Assembly: GCF_050379415.1 (NCBI RefSeq)
Contig: NZ_JBNRLS010000002.1
Span: 682,001 to 746,000 of the forward strand
Source of the DNA: Marinobacter sp050379415
GTDB lineage: Bacteria; Pseudomonadota; Gammaproteobacteria; Pseudomonadales; Oleiphilaceae
Reading direction: 5' to 3'
DNA: 64,000 bases
In this document: positions 18,505 through 25,936 of the stretch, one piece after another
Position numbering within the stretch: the first letter of the stretch is position 1
Layout: the number at the start of each line of letters is the position of its first letter
Notes under the pieces: generated by a model
The model's input: the letters and a program-made list of their open reading frames with translations, nothing else
Database searches by the model: none
What the model was told of the DNA's origin: nothing
Translations under genes and position numbers: made by a program

Positions 18505-19719
18505 TCAGCGGGCGCGGATACGGACACCCTCGTCCAGTTGCCGATCCGGGTGCCTTACCACCCGATCGCCGATTGTCAGCCCATCGAGAATCTCCGTTTT
18601 CAGCCCATTGCTCTGGCCGGTCTGCACCGGCTGGCGATGGACGGTATCGTCCCGGGCGAGGAACACCCAGCTCCGACCCTCAGAGTTGAAAATGGCGGAT
18701 GACGAGACCCAGAGCACGTCCTCGGCAGACCAGAGTATGAAGCTGGCATCCACGCGGTAGCCATCACCTAGGGATTGCCACTGGTCGATGGGGCTGGTGA
18801 TATCTGCCACCACCTGAACCCGTTGCTCCTCCACGCCCAGAGCCGAAATATCCTCGAACCCGACCGGCTCAACCCGCCGGACCACGCCTTCCAGCTCGGG
18901 CCCACCCCAGCCGCTGAAGCGAACCTCCATGCCGGGCTGCAGCTTCACCGCATCAAAACTGAGCACATCGATGACCACCTCCAGGGCCGCCGGGTCTCCG
19001 ACCTCGGCTATCGGACTCCCCGCCTGGATGACACCTTCACTCTTGCGCACAACCGACAGTACCGCACCGGCGACCGGAGAGGTCACCGCCACCCGCTCCT
19101 TCGGCTGTTCGCCATTACTGCGGGCCGCCGATACCTCCAGACGGGTACGTGCCGCTTCCAGCTCGTGGGCCATGACTTCCTGGTCAAAGCGGGCCGAACG
19201 CAGAATGGCCTGAGCCCGATCCGCCGTGGTTCTTGCCTGTTCGACCTGTTCTTCGGAAACAAACCGGTTGTCGTTTCTGGCTCCCAGAGCCTCCAGTCGT
19301 TCAAGTTCCTGGCGGGCAAACCGGGCCTCCGCTTCGGCCGCCGCCACCTTCTGCCGCGCCGAATTCAGGGCAGACCGGGCCGACTCCAGTTTCGCCTCCG
19401 CTTCGGCACGACTTCTGGCATCCAGGATGGCCGATGGCATCGGATCCACTTCGGTCAGGGTCTGGCCCGCACTCACCGTGTCACCGACATCCGGCATGAC
19501 CCGGTGCAGATAACCGGAAACCGGTGCCGAAATCAGGTACCGGTCCTTGACCCGAGCCTTGCCCTCCTCGGTGATAGAAACCTCCAGCGGTCCGCGACTG
19601 ACCTCCGCCAGATCCACCCACACCGGATCCGGGCGGAAAGCAAAGGCGATCGCCGCCACCGCCAGCAGCGCCACCAGTCCCCAAAACAGCCATTTACCCG
19701 ATAATCGTTTTTTGCTCAC
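18505..19719 (-). CDS. HlyD-family periplasmic adaptor subunit
   Basis: 404-residue membrane-fusion protein. N-terminal transmembrane helix (about 8-27), lipoyl-like half (SAPVSGYLHRVMPDVGDTV), a long Ala/Glu/Arg-rich coiled coil (about 95-200), second lipoyl half (VTSPVAGAVLSVVRKSEGVIQAG) and a beta-barrel domain. GTG start. It is the last gene of the export operon, 44 bp after the FtsX permease, so the set ATPase-permease-adaptor is a MacAB-like efflux or export system. Cargo unknown. Confidence 0.9.
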   Translation of the reverse strand: MSKKRLSGKWLFWGLVALLAVAAIAFAFRPDPVWVDLAEVSRGPLEVSITEEGKARVKDRYLISAPVSGYLHRVMPDVGDTVSAGQTLTEVDPMPSAILDARSRAEAEAKLESARSALNSARQKVAAAEAEARFARQELERLEALGARNDNRFVSEEQVEQARTTADRAQAILRSARFDQEVMAHELEAARTRLEVSAARSNGEQPKERVAVTSPVAGAVLSVVRKSEGVIQAGSPIAEVGDPAALEVVIDVLSFDAVKLQPGMEVRFSGWGGPELEGVVRRVEPVGFEDISALGVEEQRVQVVADITSPIDQWQSLGDGYRVDASFILWSAEDVLWVSSSAIFNSEGRSWVFLARDDTVHRQPVQTGQSNGLKTEILDGLTIGDRVVRHPDRQLDEGVRIRAR

Positions 19720-19763
19720 ACTACCCCGCCCGGAAATCGCTCCATTTGATGTTCTCCCGATTG

Positions 19764-22139
19764 CTATTCACGGGTTTTGAGGACCGCTATCAGGTCCAGG
19801 TTACGCAGACGCCACCAGGCGATCACCCCCGAAGCGATGGCAGATACCACAACCACCGCCGAGGAAATACCCAGCGTTTGCGAGGTGATGGTCAGCGGTA
19901 CCCGATACAGCTCGGTCTGCATCGCCGTGATAATGGCCCAGGACAAACCATAGCCTGCAAGCCAGCCCAGGGGGATTCCCAGAACCAGCATGACCGCCAC
20001 TTCCGCGAGAAGAATGTGATTTACCTCATTGTGGGTGTATCCCAGGACCCGCAGGCTTGCCAGTTCCCGCCCCTTCTCAGCCAGGGAAATCCGCACCGTA
20101 TTGTAGACCACCCCGAAGGCAATGATTCCACCCAGCATGCTGATGAAAAGGGTAAACGTCAGGAAGGTTTTTGCCAGTGTTTCGTAAAAACTATCCAGCA
20201 TCGCCTGACGGATACTGATACCGAGTATGCGGGGGGTTTCCCGAAGTTCGCGGTAGGTTTCATGAGCTCGCTGGGGGTCAATATTCAGCAGAACCTGATT
20301 GACCAGCTCCCCTTCCCCCAGCGCACGATTCAGGGACGCCAGCCGCATGTAGGCACCAACCCCGAGGAATTCGCTCGTTATCCCGGCAACCGGCAATTCG
20401 ACACGGCGGCGATCTCCCTCCAGAATCTCGATTTCAAGCGTCTGACCCGCGGTCACATTCAGCCGCCGGGCCAGGAAATCCGTCAAGAGCAAGCCGGCCT
20501 CCGGCAGGGGAACCGGCTTCATTTCACTGTCGATAACAAACTGGAGGCTGGCCTGATCGGGCATACCGGTGATTGCACCACGCCATTCCCTGTGCCCGTT
20601 CACCAGTCGGGCAGTCACCACCCGTCGCCCCTCCGCGTAACGGATACCCGGCTGCCTCTGGAGGTCATACACTGCCGGTGAACTGACCGGGTCAATCAGG
20701 GTAGCGGTGACGTCCTGTTGCTGGACCCGGGCAAATTGCGAATGCACCATCAGGGAAACCGCATCGAACTGGAAATTCCCCACCAGGACGATGGCGGAGG
20801 CCATGGCAATGCCGCTGACTGACAGTAGCGTTCGCCCCGGTCGCCGGAATAGTTGGCGGACCACCATCCGTGAGGGCTGACTGAATCCGCGCGGGGCAAA
20901 GAACCGTTCGGCGGCGGTGATCCGAAACCGAGCCGGCCCCTCGGGGCGCATACCCTCTGCCGGCGGCAGGGCGGCGGCGCGCCGGATAGCCTGCCAGCCG
21001 CCCAGCCAGGCCACCAGGAGGGTAACGACCGCAAGCAGCAGGAGCCAGGCCGTATCCAGCCGGAACAACAGCGACGGGAACCGGTAATAATCCATGTAGA
21101 TCTCACCCATGGCCCGGCCCGCCCAGACACCCAGGGCTACCCCCAGGAACAGACCGATCACCGAAATGGTCAGCACCAGCTGACTGTAATGCCAGCCAAT
21201 CTGCACATTGCTGTAACCAAAGGCCTTGAGTATGGCAATGATGTCCCGCTGGGTGCTGATCAACCGGTTGATGACCACATTGAGCAGAAACATGGCGACC
21301 GTCATGAAGATCGCCGGGAAAACCGTTGCCATGGTCCGCAGCTGGGCCAGCTCATCGTCCAGCATCTGGTGAGAGAAATGATCCTCTCGTCCATAGGCGC
21401 CGGTACCACCGTAGCGGTCCAGCACCCGATCCAGGTTGTCGATGACCGATGCCACCGGTACTCCGGGCTCTACCCGGGCAACCAGGCTGTTGAAGGCCCC
21501 TTTCATGTCCATGGCTGCAGCCAGGGCCTCCCGCCCCATCCACAGGACGCCATAACGGGGGTAATCCGGTAACATGCTTCCCGGGGCAAGCACATAAATG
21601 AACTCCGGAGACTCTGCGATGCCGGTGACCGTCAGCTCCTGGCGACGGCCGTTGATGATCCCGGTAAAGCGATCCCCCGGCTCCAGATGGTGGGCCTCGG
21701 CAAAACCCTGAATCACCACCACCTCATGGCCCCGGCCCGCCAGCGGCAGACGGCCGCGGCGCAGGAACAACTGGTTCACCTCCGGCTGGCCGTGCTCAGG
21801 CAATGACACAAGACGGGCGGACACCGGATCTTCAAACCCCGGCATCTCCAGTTTGGCGCCCCCCTCCACCCGCGCACTGAAACGGGAGATCCCGGGCATG
21901 GCGGCAATCTGCTGGGTGACATGCAGGGGCGCCCGCTTGAGCGAGGTGAACACCTCGGCAAACTGGTAATCGTCGTAATACACTGCGCGTGTGGAAACCA
22001 GGGACGAATAGTTGACCAGGGACAACACACACACCGCGACACCGCCGGCGATGACCAGGGCAATGGCCAGCACCTGCCCCCGCATCTGCCAGAGCTCCCG
22101 GCGAATCTTGGTGTTGAGTGAGGGGGTGGTCAGGGCCAT
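19764..22139 (-). CDS. ABC transporter permease with two FtsX domains
   Basis: 791-residue permease: a transmembrane helix near the N-terminus (about 20-45), a large periplasmic domain, a first FtsX helix bundle (about 275-400), a second periplasmic domain and a second FtsX bundle (about 670-785). Large two-FtsX permeases work with a separate LolD/MacB-like ATPase. The matching ATPase gene is now at 25391-24681, separated by phaP-phaC. The bases just upstream of this ATG still contain the ATPase 3' end (ACCTGGTGACGCC then ATG), so the two were formerly adjacent with a 4 bp gap. It is now cut off from its old promoter unless transcription crosses the insert. Confidence 0.9.
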   Translation of the reverse strand: MALTTPSLNTKIRRELWQMRGQVLAIALVIAGGVAVCVLSLVNYSSLVSTRAVYYDDYQFAEVFTSLKRAPLHVTQQIAAMPGISRFSARVEGGAKLEMPGFEDPVSARLVSLPEHGQPEVNQLFLRRGRLPLAGRGHEVVVIQGFAEAHHLEPGDRFTGIINGRRQELTVTGIAESPEFIYVLAPGSMLPDYPRYGVLWMGREALAAAMDMKGAFNSLVARVEPGVPVASVIDNLDRVLDRYGGTGAYGREDHFSHQMLDDELAQLRTMATVFPAIFMTVAMFLLNVVINRLISTQRDIIAILKAFGYSNVQIGWHYSQLVLTISVIGLFLGVALGVWAGRAMGEIYMDYYRFPSLLFRLDTAWLLLLAVVTLLVAWLGGWQAIRRAAALPPAEGMRPEGPARFRITAAERFFAPRGFSQPSRMVVRQLFRRPGRTLLSVSGIAMASAIVLVGNFQFDAVSLMVHSQFARVQQQDVTATLIDPVSSPAVYDLQRQPGIRYAEGRRVVTARLVNGHREWRGAITGMPDQASLQFVIDSEMKPVPLPEAGLLLTDFLARRLNVTAGQTLEIEILEGDRRRVELPVAGITSEFLGVGAYMRLASLNRALGEGELVNQVLLNIDPQRAHETYRELRETPRILGISIRQAMLDSFYETLAKTFLTFTLFISMLGGIIAFGVVYNTVRISLAEKGRELASLRVLGYTHNEVNHILLAEVAVMLVLGIPLGWLAGYGLSWAIITAMQTELYRVPLTITSQTLGISSAVVVVSAIASGVIAWWRLRNLDLIAVLKTRE

Positions 22140-22154
22140 GGCGTCACCAGGTCA
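22119..22154. repeat. direct repeat, left copy (permease 5' end / ATPase 3' end)
   Basis: Aligns without gaps to 24656-24691 with 34 of 36 bases identical, including an identical run at 22129-22154. It holds the first codons of the permease and the ATPase stop region. It marks one boundary of the duplicated unit around phaP-phaC. Confidence 0.9.
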
Positions 22155-22182
22155 CCGGTGCAGAGATCCAAGTCGATGCTCC
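22144..22182 (-). pseudogene. remnant of the ABC ATPase gene
   Basis: Contains the last codons of the ATPase (matching 24681-24691) joined directly to a piece matching its 5' part at 25283-25312 (25 of 30 bases over 22153-22182). About 590 bp of the gene are missing between them, and the join lies at a shared TCA. The intact gene is at 24681-25391. A deletion-decayed duplicate; not functional. Confidence 0.8.
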
Positions 22183-22196
22183 TGTTTTTGGCTGAT

Positions 22197-22295
22197 TCAA
22201 TCGCCGGCGCAGTCCACACACATCATGGTGTACGGCAATACCTGCAACCTGCGCGGATAGATTTCTTCCCCGCAGGATTCGCATTCATCGCCGAC
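22197..22295 (-). pseudogene. remnant of the TraR/DksA-type zinc-finger gene (C-terminal part)
   Basis: The window 22193-22295 aligns without gaps to 25420-25522 with 95 of 103 bases identical. Read on the minus strand it still encodes the last 32 residues, with CESC and CVDC and the stop in place (VGDECESCGEEIYPRRLQ onwards), but the N-terminal 70 or so residues are gone. The intact gene is at 25424-25744. Confidence 0.85.
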
Positions 22296-22335
22296 TCAGT
22301 CGTGGATGCAGCCCAGGATAAATAAACGCTTACAG

Positions 22336-22375
22336 TAAAGCATAAGCTGAACCCGGGATTGATGCTTGTCAAAAC
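22336..22375. repeat. direct repeat, left copy of the promoter-proximal region
   Basis: Matches 25793-25832 with 38 of 40 bases identical. Weaker similarity extends leftward to about 22322. In the right copy this segment lies upstream of the TraR/DksA-type gene; here it lies upstream of phaP. It includes the dyad TTGATGCTTGTCAA. Confidence 0.85.
22359..22372. promoter_or_regulatory. Fnr/Anr-like dyad upstream of phaP
   Basis: TTGATGCTTGTCAA matches the Anr/Fnr consensus TTGAT-N4-ATCAA in 9 of 10 defined positions. It sits 67 bp upstream of the phaP ATG. The same dyad, with one base changed in the spacer, is kept in the second copy at 25816-25829. Confidence 0.45.
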
Positions 22376-22438
22376 TGCGTCATAACTGCTCAGGCAGAAT
22401 GGAGTTTCATTCAACCTGTATGCAAAGGAGCTGTAGCC

Positions 22439-22771
22439 ATGACCAACGATCTGTTTGAAAAAGCCAACCGTCTGAATGAAACCCTCTTCGAGCAGTTTGG
22501 CAAGGCCGCGGAAATGCAGATGAACGCCTTCCGTCGTTATGCGGATGTCACCATGGAGCAGGCAAAAAAAGTGTCCGAAGTCCGCGATCTGGAGAGTCTG
22601 AAAAGCCTGACCGGGGACCAGGCGGAAACCCTGAAATCCCTGAGTGAGCAGTTCACCGCTGACTGGAAAGCCTGGCAGGACTACTTCAATGAAAGCCGCG
22701 AGCAGATCCAGAAGGTGTTCGAGAAAGAGCCGGAAGAAACTGCTAAACCGGGCCCGAAATCCGCCAAGTAA
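22439..22771 (+). CDS. phaP: phasin family protein
   Basis: 110-residue, highly helical, charged protein (DLFEKANRLNETLFEQFGKAAEMQMNAF) of the phasin type that coats polyhydroxyalkanoate granules and controls their size. No signal peptide or cofactor motif. The start is set by AAAGGAGCTGTAGCC. The PHA synthase gene follows 9 bp later. The pair lies inside an ABC transporter operon of opposite direction, flanked by duplicated sequence. The symbol rests on the neighbouring phaC. Confidence 0.85.
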   Translation: MTNDLFEKANRLNETLFEQFGKAAEMQMNAFRRYADVTMEQAKKVSEVRDLESLKSLTGDQAETLKSLSEQFTADWKAWQDYFNESREQIQKVFEKEPEETAKPGPKSAK

Positions 22772-22780
22772 GGGATAACC

Positions 22781-24583
22781 ATGTTCGGTCTGGATACGCT
22801 CGGTAAGGCTGTCGGTCAGCTCGTCAACGGTTTCGAAACCAACGTTCGTCAGGGGCAGCAGCAACTGGAGAAATTGCTTGGAGATGCTGGCGTTCTGGAT
22901 GATGCAACCCTCTCCACGATAACGGAAATGTCGGATGCCTACAGGACGATGGCAGAGGACCTGCTACTCCATCCACTGCGGTTCGCTGGAGCGGAGCTGG
23001 ATCTGGCTCGCAAGCATGCCGCGCTGGGGTATTACACCCTCGCCCGGCTGGTGGGCAAGGATAAACCGCCGGTTATCGAGCCGGAACCCGACGACCGGCG
23101 CTTCCAGGCCGAAGACTGGCGCAAACACCTGCCTTTCGATGTTCTCCATCAGGCCTATCTGATCAATTCCCGCACGTTCCTGGACTGGGTAGCCGCCATG
23201 GAAGGGATGCCGCAGGCAGGGCGGGACCAGATGCTGTTCTATGCCCGGCAACTGACCAGTGCACTGTCACCCTCGAATTTCCCCGCTACTAATCCGGAAG
23301 TGCTCCGGATCACCTGGGAACGCAAAGGGATGAACCTTGTAGACGGTGGTCGGCAGCTGATCGAAGACCTGCGCCAGAATCCCTCCCTCTTCAATGTTGG
23401 AATGACCGACCGCTCCGCTTTTGAGGTGGGACGTAACCTGGCAACCACCCCCGGCAAGGTGGTGTTCCAGAACGAGCTGATGCAGCTGATCCAGTATTCG
23501 CCGACAACGGAAACCGTCAGCAAACGCCCGTTGCTGATTGTTCCTCCCTGGATCAACAAGTATTACATCCTGGACCTGACCGCCAGGAACTCCTTTATCC
23601 AGTGGCTGGTGAACCAGGGCCAGACCGTGTTCATTATTTCCTGGCGCAATCCTGGCCCTTCCCTCCGGGACAAAGGCTGGGAAGACTATATGGAGCTGGG
23701 GCCATTGGCTGCCATGGAGGCGGTCACCGAAGCCACCGGCGAAGAACAGATGAATGCGATCGGTTACTGCATCGGTGGCACCCTGTTGGGCTCAACGCTG
23801 GCCTGGCTCAAGAAAAAACGCCGCAACCCGGTTGTCAGCGCGACCTATCTGACCACCCTGCTGGACTTCTCGGACCCGGGCGGCATCGGTGTATTTATCA
23901 ACGACCATTCAATCCGGGGTATTGAACGGATGCTTGAGCGCAAGGGCTATCTCGATGGCCGCGCCATGGCGTTCACCTTCAACCTGCTGAGAGAAAACGA
24001 GTTGTTCTGGTCGTTCTGGACCAATAACTACCTGAAAGGCCAGAAGCCGGCGGCCTTTGACCTGCTTTACTGGAACACCGATGGCACCAACCTGCCGGCC
24101 AGGATGCACAGTTTCTATCTGCGGCAGATGTACCTGAACAACCGGCTGGTGCAGCCGAATTCCCTGAACCTGCTCGGTGAATCCATCAACCTGTCCGAAA
24201 TTGATGTGCCCTCTTTTTTCCTGTCTGCCCGGCAGGATCATATCGCCAAATGGAAAACCACGTACAAGGGAGCCCTGGCCCACGGTGGCGATGTCCGCTT
24301 TGTGCTCTCCGGCTCTGGGCACATCGCCGGCGTGATCAATCCGCCCTGCAAAGAAAAATACGGCTACTGGACCAATGACACCCTGGTGCCGGACGCTGAC
24401 GCCTGGTTTGAAGGCTCGGAACATCATTCCGGGTCCTGGTGGCCGTATTGGCTGGAATGGATTGCTGCGTTCACTGAAGAGACGGTTCCTGCCCGCACCC
24501 CGGGGGACGGAGATCTGCCCGTGCTTGAAGATGCACCCGGCAGTTATGTCAAAGTCAAAGCTGCGGACGCTGCGAAGTTGTGA
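22781..24583 (+). CDS. phaC: class I poly(3-hydroxyalkanoate) synthase
   Basis: Polymerises (R)-3-hydroxyacyl-CoA into PHA at the granule surface. 600 residues, class I size. The alpha/beta-hydrolase core holds the modified lipase box GYCIGG with nucleophile Cys330. Later come SARQDHIAKW (general region of the catalytic Asp) and SGSGHIAGVINPP (catalytic His), and the conserved PPWINKYYILDL. Cotranscribed with the phasin gene. No phaA, phaB or depolymerase gene lies nearby, so monomer supply is encoded elsewhere. Confidence 0.95.
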   Translation: MFGLDTLGKAVGQLVNGFETNVRQGQQQLEKLLGDAGVLDDATLSTITEMSDAYRTMAEDLLLHPLRFAGAELDLARKHAALGYYTLARLVGKDKPPVIEPEPDDRRFQAEDWRKHLPFDVLHQAYLINSRTFLDWVAAMEGMPQAGRDQMLFYARQLTSALSPSNFPATNPEVLRITWERKGMNLVDGGRQLIEDLRQNPSLFNVGMTDRSAFEVGRNLATTPGKVVFQNELMQLIQYSPTTETVSKRPLLIVPPWINKYYILDLTARNSFIQWLVNQGQTVFIISWRNPGPSLRDKGWEDYMELGPLAAMEAVTEATGEEQMNAIGYCIGGTLLGSTLAWLKKKRRNPVVSATYLTTLLDFSDPGGIGVFINDHSIRGIERMLERKGYLDGRAMAFTFNLLRENELFWSFWTNNYLKGQKPAAFDLLYWNTDGTNLPARMHSFYLRQMYLNNRLVQPNSLNLLGESINLSEIDVPSFFLSARQDHIAKWKTTYKGALAHGGDVRFVLSGSGHIAGVINPPCKEKYGYWTNDTLVPDADAWFEGSEHHSGSWWPYWLEWIAAFTEETVPARTPGDGDLPVLEDAPGSYVKVKAADAAKL

Positions 24584-24655
24584 ATACCGGAAAGTCTATT
24601 GGTCGGCGAGGCAGGACGGGCGAAATCTGTTCTGGTCGTTCAGCTCTACTGTTAC

Positions 24656-24691
24656 TGAGGAGGTAGTCAGGGCCATGGCGTCACCAGGTCA
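24656..24691. repeat. direct repeat, right copy (orphan permease 5' end / ATPase 3' end)
   Basis: Partner of 22119-22154 (34 of 36 bases). On the minus strand, after the ATPase stop, it still carries ATGGCCCTGACTACC, the first codons of the permease, which then run into unrelated sequence and stop. This shows that the ATPase was originally followed by the permease. Confidence 0.9.
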
Positions 24692-25391
24692 GGGTCTTCG
24701 GGTCCTGCCGTTCGGCATTGCGGGATTCGCCGCTGATCCTGCCGTCGGACATGGTGATTACCCGGTCTCCCATACCGGCGATAGAGGCATTGTGGGTAAT
24801 GATGACGGTGGTGGTCCCGGTTTCCCGGTTGGCCTTGTCCAGGGCTTCCAGCACCAGTATGCCGGTTGCCGAATCCAGTGCTCCTGTGGGCTCGTCGCAA
24901 AGCAGCACCTGCGGGCGCTTGGCGATGGCCCGGGCAATGGCCACCCGTTGTTGCTCGCCACCGGAAAGCTGGGCCGGAAAGTGGTCCATCCGGGATTTAA
25001 GCCCGACCAGGCCTAACGCTTCTTCGGGCGTCATGGGGTCGGAGGCGATCTCGGTGACCGCCGCGACGTTTTCCCTCGCCGTGAGGCTCGGAATCAGGTT
25101 ATAGAACTGGAACACGAATCCGACATGCTCCCGGCGGTAGCGGGTCAGCTCGGCATCGCTGGCACCGCTCAGGTCATGATCCCGGTAACGCACCTCACCG
25201 GCGGTGGGCACATCCAGCCCGCCTAAAATATTGAGCAGGGTGGATTTACCGGAGCCGGAAGCACCCAGCATGACCACCAGTTCACCGGAATAGAGATCCA
25301 GGTCGATGCCCCGAAGGGCATGCACCTGTACCTCACCCTGGTCGTAGACCTTGGTCACACCCCGGGTGTGGAAGACCGCTTCCCTGTTCAC
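24681..25391 (-). CDS. ABC transporter ATP-binding protein (LolD/MacB type)
   Basis: 236 residues from the GTG at 25391; the open frame continues to 25511 but the extra part overlaps the TraR-type gene and has no ABC features. Seen: Walker A GASGSGKS (43-50), signature LSGGEQQ (142-148), Walker B VLLCDEPTG (162-170) and the H-loop VIITHN. Expected partner: the FtsX permease at 19764-22139, now 2.5 kb downstream beyond phaCP. It starts 32 bp after the TraR-type gene. Confidence 0.92.
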   Translation of the reverse strand: MNREAVFHTRGVTKVYDQGEVQVHALRGIDLDLYSGELVVMLGASGSGKSTLLNILGGLDVPTAGEVRYRDHDLSGASDAELTRYRREHVGFVFQFYNLIPSLTARENVAAVTEIASDPMTPEEALGLVGLKSRMDHFPAQLSGGEQQRVAIARAIAKRPQVLLCDEPTGALDSATGILVLEALDKANRETGTTTVIITHNASIAGMGDRVITMSDGRISGESRNAERQDPKTLTW

Positions 25392-25423
25392 AGCTGGAAT
25401 ACCTGTCCCTGCTTCCGGGTGAT

Positions 25424-25744
25424 TCAATCGCCGGCGCAGTCGACACAAAGCGTGGTGTACGGCAATACCTGCAATCTGCGCGGATCGATGTCTTCCCCGC
25501 AGGATTCGCACTCATCGCCGACACCGTTATTGATACGCTCCAGGGCATGCTCGATCTGGGTAAGCTCGGAGCGGGCCTCCGATTCCAGGGAGTCGACCAC
25601 TTCATCGTTCTGGGTCTGGGTCGCCTGTTCTTCAAAGTCCTTGTCCAGGGCTCCATCCTCGCGGTTCTGGTGGGCGTGGTATCGATTCAGGCGGGCCTGA
25701 ACGTCGGCTTTCAGGGCTTCCAGTTCGGATTTACGGTCAGTCAT
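25424..25744 (-). CDS. TraR/DksA-family zinc-finger protein
   Basis: 106 residues: N-terminal helical region (about 1-75, RKSELEALKADVQARLNRYHAHQ and RSELTQIEHALERI) and a C-terminal C4 zinc finger, CESC and CVDC, in the order found in DksA/TraR proteins. It lacks the length of DksA itself (about 150) and resembles the short YbiI/TraR class that may act on RNA polymerase. Heads the minus-strand set with the ABC ATPase. A truncated second copy lies at 22197-22295. Confidence 0.85.
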   Translation of the reverse strand: MTDRKSELEALKADVQARLNRYHAHQNREDGALDKDFEEQATQTQNDEVVDSLESEARSELTQIEHALERINNGVGDECESCGEDIDPRRLQVLPYTTLCVDCAGD

Positions 25745-25792
25745 GGCGGGTTACTACTCCTTTGAGCTTCCATGGGACATTAACGCCTACCC

Positions 25793-25832
25793 TAAAGCAT
25801 AAGCTGAACCCCGGATTGATGCCTGTCAAAAT
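25793..25832. repeat. direct repeat, right copy of the promoter-proximal region
   Basis: Partner of 22336-22375 (38 of 40 bases), 49 bp upstream of the TraR/DksA-type start. Identity stops at about 25832, beyond which the two loci differ completely. Confidence 0.85.
25816..25829. promoter_or_regulatory. Fnr/Anr-like dyad upstream of the TraR/DksA-type gene
   Basis: TTGATGCCTGTCAA, 9 of 10 defined positions of the Anr/Fnr consensus; second copy of the dyad at 22359. It lies about 72 bp upstream of the gene start. Confidence 0.4.
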
Positions 25833-25881
25833 TCCCGTCCGACAAACGACTGAACGTTGCCCCCCCCCCAAACTAATTCAG

Positions 25882-25907
25882 ACCCGGACCCCTGGCGAGG
25901 TCCGGGT
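25882..25907 (-). terminator. hairpin after the lipase gene
   Basis: ACCCGGACC (25882-25890) pairs with GGTCCGGGT (25899-25907) around an 8-base loop, about 30 bp past the lipase stop. The bases that follow on the minus strand are only moderately T-rich. A run of ten C residues (25860-25869) lies just beyond. Confidence 0.5.
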
Positions 25908-25936
25908 TAGCTGCATCTCCGCGTTGATTTCTGACG

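Noticed and set aside
22223..22864. Minus-strand frame of 213 codons across the remnant region, phaP and the phaC start
   Set aside because: Different frame from the TraR remnant, antisense to phaP, no family features.
22119..24691. phaPC as a transposon insertion with target-site duplication
   Set aside because: No transposase or terminal inverted repeats. The repeats are gene fragments in syntenic order, which fits tandem duplication and deletion better.
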